Shown here piece after piece: positions 35,575 to 39,314 of a stretch of 39,314 nucleotides of DNA. The translations under genes and the position numbers were made by a program. The DNA comes from a bacterium (GTDB taxonomy: Bacteria; Desulfobacterota; Desulfobulbia; Desulfobulbales; Desulfobulbaceae): NCBI GenBank assembly GCA_030538155.1, contig JAUNUN010000008.1, positions 31,373-70,686 on the forward strand, in the 5' to 3' direction. The notes below the pieces were generated by a model that saw nothing but the letters and a program-made list of their open reading frames with translations, did not search any database and was not told the DNA's origin. Numbering within the stretch: the stretch's first letter is position 1; every line of letters begins with the position of its first letter.

Positions 35575-37257
35575 ATGTCACGTCTTGCTGTTACCGGAAC
35601 CGAAGGCTCATTGGCCTGGCAGGCTGCCCAAAGCTTTCTTGGAGCCAGTTCCATTCATGCCTGTGCAGATATGGGTTCTCTTTTGGAACTCTTTACCAGC
35701 GGAGAGGCTGAATTTGGCCTGTTCCCTGTATATAACACCCGAGAAGGAGAACGGAAACAGCACTTTCGTTTTTTTGACCGCATCAACAGCGGTTATTGGG
35801 TGGATAATGTCGTCTTGTATTCTCAGATATCGCTGGGCGTCTTTGAAGAGACGCGCAATCTTGCTGGGGTACGAACCATTGTCGGCAGCCGCGAGACCCT
35901 TAGCCAGTGCGAGGAGTTTATCGACACCTGTCTGCCTGCAGCCAGAGAAATCAGCGTCGCTGATTTGGGTGCATTCATAGCCGGTCTTCAACCCACAGAA
36001 CGCAGGGGCCTGGCAGTTATTGACAGCGAGGCCCGCCTGCGCGCCTTGGGCCTGCATATTCTGGAACGTGAAATCGCTCCCTACAACCGCACCCGCTACG
36101 CCGTATTTGGCCACAGCCTGGCTGAGCCGACTGGTTATGACGCCACGGTGTTCATTACTGCTCCGCTTCCCGACCGGGTTGGCCTGCTTGTGGATATCCT
36201 GGGAGAATTTTCCCGGCGTGGGGTCAATATCCTGGATTTGCGCACGGAAAACGATGTCAAAACGCAAAAGTTGCGCATTTATCTGGAAGTGGAAGGCCAT
36301 ATTACGGAAAAGAACATGGCCGGCGCGATCAGCCACATTGAAGCCAGGGTTATTCAGCAAAAAGATGCCATCCGCCTTTTGGGCAGCTTTCCCCGGGTGG
36401 ATATGCGCACCAAGTATATCAAAACCTTCGGCTTTATCGGCACGGGCGAGATGAGTCAGTGGTTTGCCGAACGTTTACAGGGCGAAGGGTATGAGGTATT
36501 GCTCACCGGCCGCAGCAGTGCACTGAGGCCGGAAGAGATGATTGAGCGCGTGGATGTGGTGGTTATCTGTGTGCCCATCTCCGCCACCGCGGCAACGGTT
36601 AAGCAATACGGCCCCTTGATTGCCAAGGGCAAGGCCCTGATACTGCTGGCAGGCGAGTCTGAAGAGACTATCCAAAGCGCACTTGCAGCAACAGATCCGG
36701 AAGTGGAGGTCATGCTGGTGCATAACCTCTGGGGCCCCAAGGCCGCCACCATGCGCGATAAAAATGCCATTATCGTACGCACTCCCCGCAGCGGTGTTTT
36801 TTGCAGCGAGTTTGAATCCTTCCTGTATAAGCACGGGGCGGACATTTTCCACGACAGTCCCAGCAAGCATGATCTGCTCATGGGTATGGGTCAACGCCTG
36901 CCGACCATCATTTCTGTGGCTCTGGCCATGACCCTGCACGACAACAATATCACCAGCGAAGACATAGCAAGCCATTGTACCTTGACTTCGCTCTACCCGA
37001 TCCTGGCCATGGCCAGGGTACATTCACAAAACCCGCGCACCTATGCTGAGATTATGGCTACAGCGGGCGATAGCCGTAAGATTGCATGGGATTTTGTTAA
37101 AAACCTGGATATGGTCATGCACATGGCTGATGCTTCGGCCATTAACGATATGACGGGCCAGATAGCAACCAATGCCCGCAATCTCAGCGAAGACTTTCTT
37201 GACACGCGCATGCGCCAGGCCAGGGCTGTGGATGAAGTCTTGAGCCGGATGATTTAA
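35575..37257 (+). CDS. Fusion of prephenate dehydratase-like, ACT and prephenate dehydrogenase-like domains
   Basis: A 560-residue cytoplasmic protein. Residues 1-180 resemble prephenate dehydratase: the catalytic residues of PheA appear to be retained (Asn54 in PVYNTREG, Ser105 and Gln111 in SRETLSQC, Thr173 in NRTRY). The usual TRF is TRY and PIENS is PVYNT. Residues ~188-270 form an ACT domain (PDRVGLLVDILGEFSRRGVNILDL), but the Phe-binding ESRP is replaced by RTEN. Residues ~283-560 resemble prephenate dehydrogenase: FIGTGEMSQWF Rossmann motif and His383 in VHNLWGP. It would make both phenylpyruvate and 4-hydroxyphenylpyruvate from prephenate. Activity of each half is inferred, and the ribosome site is weak. 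Confidence 0.82.
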   Translation: MSRLAVTGTEGSLAWQAAQSFLGASSIHACADMGSLLELFTSGEAEFGLFPVYNTREGERKQHFRFFDRINSGYWVDNVVLYSQISLGVFEETRNLAGVRTIVGSRETLSQCEEFIDTCLPAAREISVADLGAFIAGLQPTERRGLAVIDSEARLRALGLHILEREIAPYNRTRYAVFGHSLAEPTGYDATVFITAPLPDRVGLLVDILGEFSRRGVNILDLRTENDVKTQKLRIYLEVEGHITEKNMAGAISHIEARVIQQKDAIRLLGSFPRVDMRTKYIKTFGFIGTGEMSQWFAERLQGEGYEVLLTGRSSALRPEEMIERVDVVVICVPISATAATVKQYGPLIAKGKALILLAGESEETIQSALAATDPEVEVMLVHNLWGPKAATMRDKNAIIVRTPRSGVFCSEFESFLYKHGADIFHDSPSKHDLLMGMGQRLPTIISVALAMTLHDNNITSEDIASHCTLTSLYPILAMARVHSQNPRTYAEIMATAGDSRKIAWDFVKNLDMVMHMADASAINDMTGQIATNARNLSEDFLDTRMRQARAVDEVLSRMI

Positions 37258-37464
37258 TTCCTGCTCCCGCTCAAAGCACTATTCGTGCCTGCTTGGGCAA
37301 ATGCTTGTAAGACGTAGCTTTGTAAATGCGCTCGTTGCATTTGTCTCGCCTCCTTGATTGATCTCTTTGATCAGGTAAAAGAATAAACCGCTTGTTCAAT
37401 CGGATTATGCGGCTATTGTCTTGAAGGGCAACAAGCTGAACCCGGCCCACACATATTTCCAAGC

Positions 37465-37493
37465 AATCCGGCACAACTCGCATGTGCCGGATT
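37465..37493 (+). promoter_or_regulatory. Hairpin upstream of the zinc-ribbon gene
   Basis: A perfect 11-bp stem AATCCGGCACA/TGTGCCGGATT with a 7-nt loop ends 22 nt before the ATG and 11 nt before the AAGGAG ribosome site. There is no T-run, so a leader structure or protein-binding palindrome is more likely than a terminator. Confidence 0.55.
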
Positions 37494-37515
37494 TGCTCTT
37501 ACTTAAGGAGAAATC

Positions 37516-38172
37516 ATGCTCAGCGCTGTTCTGCAATATCTTGATGAAAAACATGTCTGTCCGCACTGTCAGACAGAGTTGACCCTCTGTCATGCCCCTG
37601 CACTCCACGTAGGCGACGGCCTGGGTTGGGGGTCTGAATACCTCTTTATTTGCCTGAACGACAGCTGCTCTCTCTACACCAGGGGCTGGGACTATATCGA
37701 GCAGCAATACGGTCGCATGGGCTCCTACCGCCACATGGAAATACCCAACTCCAAGGAGAGCTATTCCATGATGGTCGGCGGGCAAGGGGCCTTTACCGGC
37801 AGTATTGTTGATGTAGAAGATTTGCGCAGGCGCAATGTCCGTTATCAGGAATTGCAAAAGGCCCTGGCGCAGTTGGATGACTGTGTTGCGAAAAAGAATT
37901 TGGGCCCGGTACTGGCTGTGTTGCTGGACGATGCCGCCCGTGTCGACGATCGAAAAAAGGCGGTGGCTCTGCTTGCGCCCTTAAATGATCTCAGTTGTGT
38001 GGAACCCATCCGCAATCACAACTTTAAGGATGAGCATCTGCTGCATGAAGTGAATATGGCGCTCAATATTGTGCTGAAGAATAATTTCTTGAAGGAATGC
38101 CCTTTTTGTGCTGAATTGATCAAATTGCGTGCCACAGTGTGCAAGCACTGTCAGCGAGATTTGCCCACTTGA
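37516..38172 (+). CDS. Hypothetical protein with two zinc ribbons
   Basis: A 218-residue cytoplasmic protein that I cannot name. The N-terminus has CPHC (residues 15-18), paired with a later C-x5-C segment (FICLNDSC near 46-51), a plausible zinc site. The middle (about 110-190) is helical and resembles a HEAT-like repeat (AVLLDDAARVDDRKKAVALLAPLND). The C-terminus ends with a clear zinc ribbon, CPFCAELIKLRATVCKHC, of the zinc-ribbon-at-the-end type. The ATG follows a strong TTAAGGAG box. It stands alone between the aromatic fusion gene and tRNA-His. Zinc sites suggest nucleic-acid or protein binding; this is an inference. Confidence 0.78.
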   Translation: MLSAVLQYLDEKHVCPHCQTELTLCHAPALHVGDGLGWGSEYLFICLNDSCSLYTRGWDYIEQQYGRMGSYRHMEIPNSKESYSMMVGGQGAFTGSIVDVEDLRRRNVRYQELQKALAQLDDCVAKKNLGPVLAVLLDDAARVDDRKKAVALLAPLNDLSCVEPIRNHNFKDEHLLHEVNMALNIVLKNNFLKECPFCAELIKLRATVCKHCQRDLPT

Positions 38173-38181
38173 TGATTTAGC

Positions 38182-38210
38182 TTGCGAAATTATGCTGTTG
38201 TGAGTATAAA
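38182..38210 (+). promoter_or_regulatory. Sigma-70-type promoter of tRNA-His
   Basis: TTGCGA at 38182-38187, a 17-nt spacer and TATAAA at 38205-38210. The tRNA begins 15 nt after the -10 box. Confidence 0.72.
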
Positions 38211-38224
38211 TTTTTCTTCTGAGT

Positions 38225-38302
38225 GGTGAGCGTAGCTCAGCAGGTGGTAGCACCGGGTTGTGGCCTCGGAGGTCGTGGGTTCAAGTCCCATCGCTCACCC
38301 CA
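38225..38302 (+). tRNA. tRNA-His (anticodon GUG)
   Basis: The acceptor GTGAGCG pairs with CGCTCAC at 38292-38298. The extra G at 38225 pairs with the C discriminator, as is specific for tRNA-His. The anticodon stem CCGGG/CTCGG encloses loop TTGTGGC with GTG at 38260-38262, and CCA is encoded. Its 3' end is the likely attachment site for the neighbouring integrase. Confidence 0.96.
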
Positions 38303-38335
38303 AATAGACACTCGGTACCGTCCGGCACAGTTCAT

Positions 38336-38369
38336 AAACCCGCTACCAATCAAGGTTAGCGGGTTTTTT
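38336..38369 (+). terminator. Rho-independent terminator after tRNA-His
   Basis: A 10-bp stem AAACCCGCTA/TAGCGGGTTT with an 11-nt loop is followed by a T-run. It lies 34 nt after the tRNA CCA and before the integrase. Confidence 0.88.
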
Positions 38370-38395
38370 GTGTCTAGTATGGTCTGGGGTAATCC

Positions 38396-38445
38396 GGGGG
38401 CATGAGGGGGCATACGCCCATGCCCCCAGAGGAGATGCCCCCAGA
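38396..38445. repeat. Clustered GGGGGCAT / ATGCCCCC repeats before the integrase
   Basis: Two direct copies of GGGGGCAT (near 38396 and 38406) face two copies of ATGCCCCCAGA (starting near 38419 and 38435), giving inverted and direct repeats packed into 50 nt. The second direct copy runs into the integrase start codon. They could be arm-type integrase-binding sites or an operator; this is inferred from position. Confidence 0.55.
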
Positions 38446-39188
38446 TGCCCCTTACAGACGCTCAAATCAGGCAGTTGCAGCCAAAGGAAAAACCGTACAA
38501 GGTCTTTGACGGCGGGGGCCTTTATATCGAGGTCTTCCCGGACGGTGCTAAACGCTGGCGCTACAAGTACCGAATAGCCGGAAAGGAAAAACGGCTTGCC
38601 CTTGGTGTCTACCCTGAAACTTCCCTAAAGAAAGTCAGGATCATGCACCAGGATGCACGCAGCGCGCTAGCCAAGGGTATTGACCCTGTTGAAGTCAAGC
38701 GCACGCTGGCGGCTGCCGTCACTGGCGAGCACAGCTTTCAGAGCGTGGCTTTAGAGTGGGTGGCCCTTAAAACACCGGGCTGGTCTGAATCCCATCGCAA
38801 TAAAACCCTGGAAATCCTCAAGCGCGACCTGATCCCTTTTCTTGGCGCGCTCCACATTGGTGAGATCAAACCCGCCGAATTGCTGGCCGTGCTGAAGCGG
38901 GTGGATCAACGATCCACTTCAACTGCACGCAAGGCATACAGCATCTGCAAGCAGGCATTCATTCATGCTATCCCATCGGGGCAGATACTGATTTCACCAG
39001 CCGAAGGCTTGCATGCCCACCTTTCCCCCAGAAGGATCAAACACATGGCTGCCCCCACTTCTAGGGGAGAGACGGCAAGGCTCCTGCGGACTATTGACGA
39101 GTATCACGGCACCTTTGTAGTGCAGTGTGCCTTAAGGCTACCTCGAATTATTCACTTTTTGAGTCAAACAGCCATTCTAATTTATTGA
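38445..39188 (+). pseudogene. Truncated P4-type tyrosine integrase
   Basis: A 247-residue frame, where the family has about 400. The N-terminal DUF4102-like arm-binding domain is intact (PLTDAQIRQLQP, KVFDGGGLYIEVFPDGAKRWRYKYR, LALGVYPETSLKKVR). The core-binding SAM-like domain follows at about 95-190 (FQSVALEWVALKTPGWSESHR). Homology runs through TFVVQCALRL, where the catalytic domain normally continues with A-P-L-x-F-V-R-P-G-E-L. Here it changes at about 39141 to unrelated sequence and soon meets a stop. The Arg-His-x-x-Arg-Tyr catalytic residues are therefore absent and the enzyme is dead unless the rest lies beyond an inserted element. Its place behind tRNA-His is typical of island integrases. 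Confidence 0.87.
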
Positions 39189-39314
39189 TTTTGTGTGCCG
39201 GAAATCACTGGTGCCGTCATTTTTCGAGCCTCCCTTAAAGCTGTCTCCTCTGTTCTTTGTTCATCTCCAGGAGCATACTTCCGGCAGGCATCTGCTCCAG
39301 TCGCTGAAAGAGGA
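39141..39314. mobile_element. Probable end of an element inserted in the integrase
   Basis: At 39141 the sequence switches from integrase code to AT-rich DNA beginning CCTCGAATTATTCAC, and on the minus strand the tail of another gene follows. The CC start and the gene tail about 95 nt inside are compatible with an IS1380-like end. No inverted-repeat partner or target duplication is visible in the window, so the family is a guess. Confidence 0.4.
39235..39314 (-). CDS. C-terminal end of an unknown protein, possibly a transposase (partial)
   Basis: A minus-strand frame enters from the right edge and ends at TAA (39235-39237), giving 26 residues including FQRLEQMPAGSMLLEMNKEQ. The composition looks like real coding sequence: amphipathic, with no stop. 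It lies just inside the presumed element that broke the integrase, so a transposase tail is the simplest reading. No family can be assigned from so few residues. Confidence 0.4.
   Translation of the reverse strand, partial: LFQRLEQMPAGSMLLEMNKEQRRQL

Noticed and set aside
35608..36360. 250-residue minus-strand frame
   Set aside because: It is antisense to the aromatic fusion gene, with no start signal or motifs.
38396..38445. CRISPR-like array
   Set aside because: The blocks are only 8-11 nt, in both orientations and without uniform spacers.

Overview
The window looks like chromosomal DNA of a Gram-negative bacterium with an outer membrane, most likely a Desulfobulbaceae-type member of the Desulfobacterota. 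This is an inference from gene content and style: a tolQRAB-cpoB cluster, a tRNA-Leu/tig/clpP/clpX/lon block, a VPLPA-CTERM exosortase substrate, and a thioredoxin-reductase-like flavoprotein without the usual NADPH motifs. No rRNA or other species marker is present, so genus is not claimed. Coding density is high and both strands are used in short operons. AT-richer, gene-poor patches lie near 12.4-13.4 kb and 21.0-21.5 kb.

Layout. 1-1112: the end of a CsoR/RcnR-type metal repressor and a His-rich CDF exporter (dmeRF-like). 1277-2359: a QueG-like Fe-S protein, closed by a bidirectional terminator. 2434-9163, minus strand: a large exported protein of unknown function, holA, clpS and clpA. 9164-11810, plus: an EamA transporter, a DUF2905 membrane protein, and an RluA-type pseudouridine synthase whose usual N-terminal extension is a separate overlapping gene. 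11907-14631: a DUF456 protein, a small hypothetical gene in an AT-rich islet, and an MFS exporter. 14749-20676: tRNA-Leu, then tig, clpP, clpX and lon, the last three with overlapping start and stop codons. 20779-20983: tRNA-Val, tRNA-Asp and a terminator. 21512-22213: a lone VPLPA-CTERM protein behind a structured leader. 22543-25384, minus: tatD, yggS and ugd, overlapping by 4 nt each. 25676-27973: a small lipoprotein, coaBC and darP. 28020-28943, minus: the TrxR-like flavoprotein. 29179-34265: tolQ, tolR, tolA, tolB and cpoB, with no pal gene. 34271-37257: tlyA, an SH3 protein and a PheA-ACT-TyrA fusion. 37516-38172: a double zinc-ribbon protein. 38225-39314: tRNA-His, a terminator, and a P4-type integrase that breaks off abruptly into foreign-looking DNA.

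How the genes work together. Much of the window is protein quality control: trigger factor, ClpP with both unfoldases ClpX and ClpA, the N-degron adaptor ClpS, and Lon. A second theme is the envelope: the Tol trans-envelope machine, a periplasmic SH3 protein, lipoproteins and an exosortase substrate. tRNA-His with its adjacent integrase marks the edge of an integrated island, most of which lies outside the window.

The most noteworthy items are the 846-residue exported protein with a possible clan-CD (caspase-fold) His/Cys pair, the two-gene form of the pseudouridine synthase, the PheA-ACT-TyrA fusion, the missing pal, and the broken integrase junction. I did not find a defence system, a CRISPR array or a secondary-metabolite cluster.
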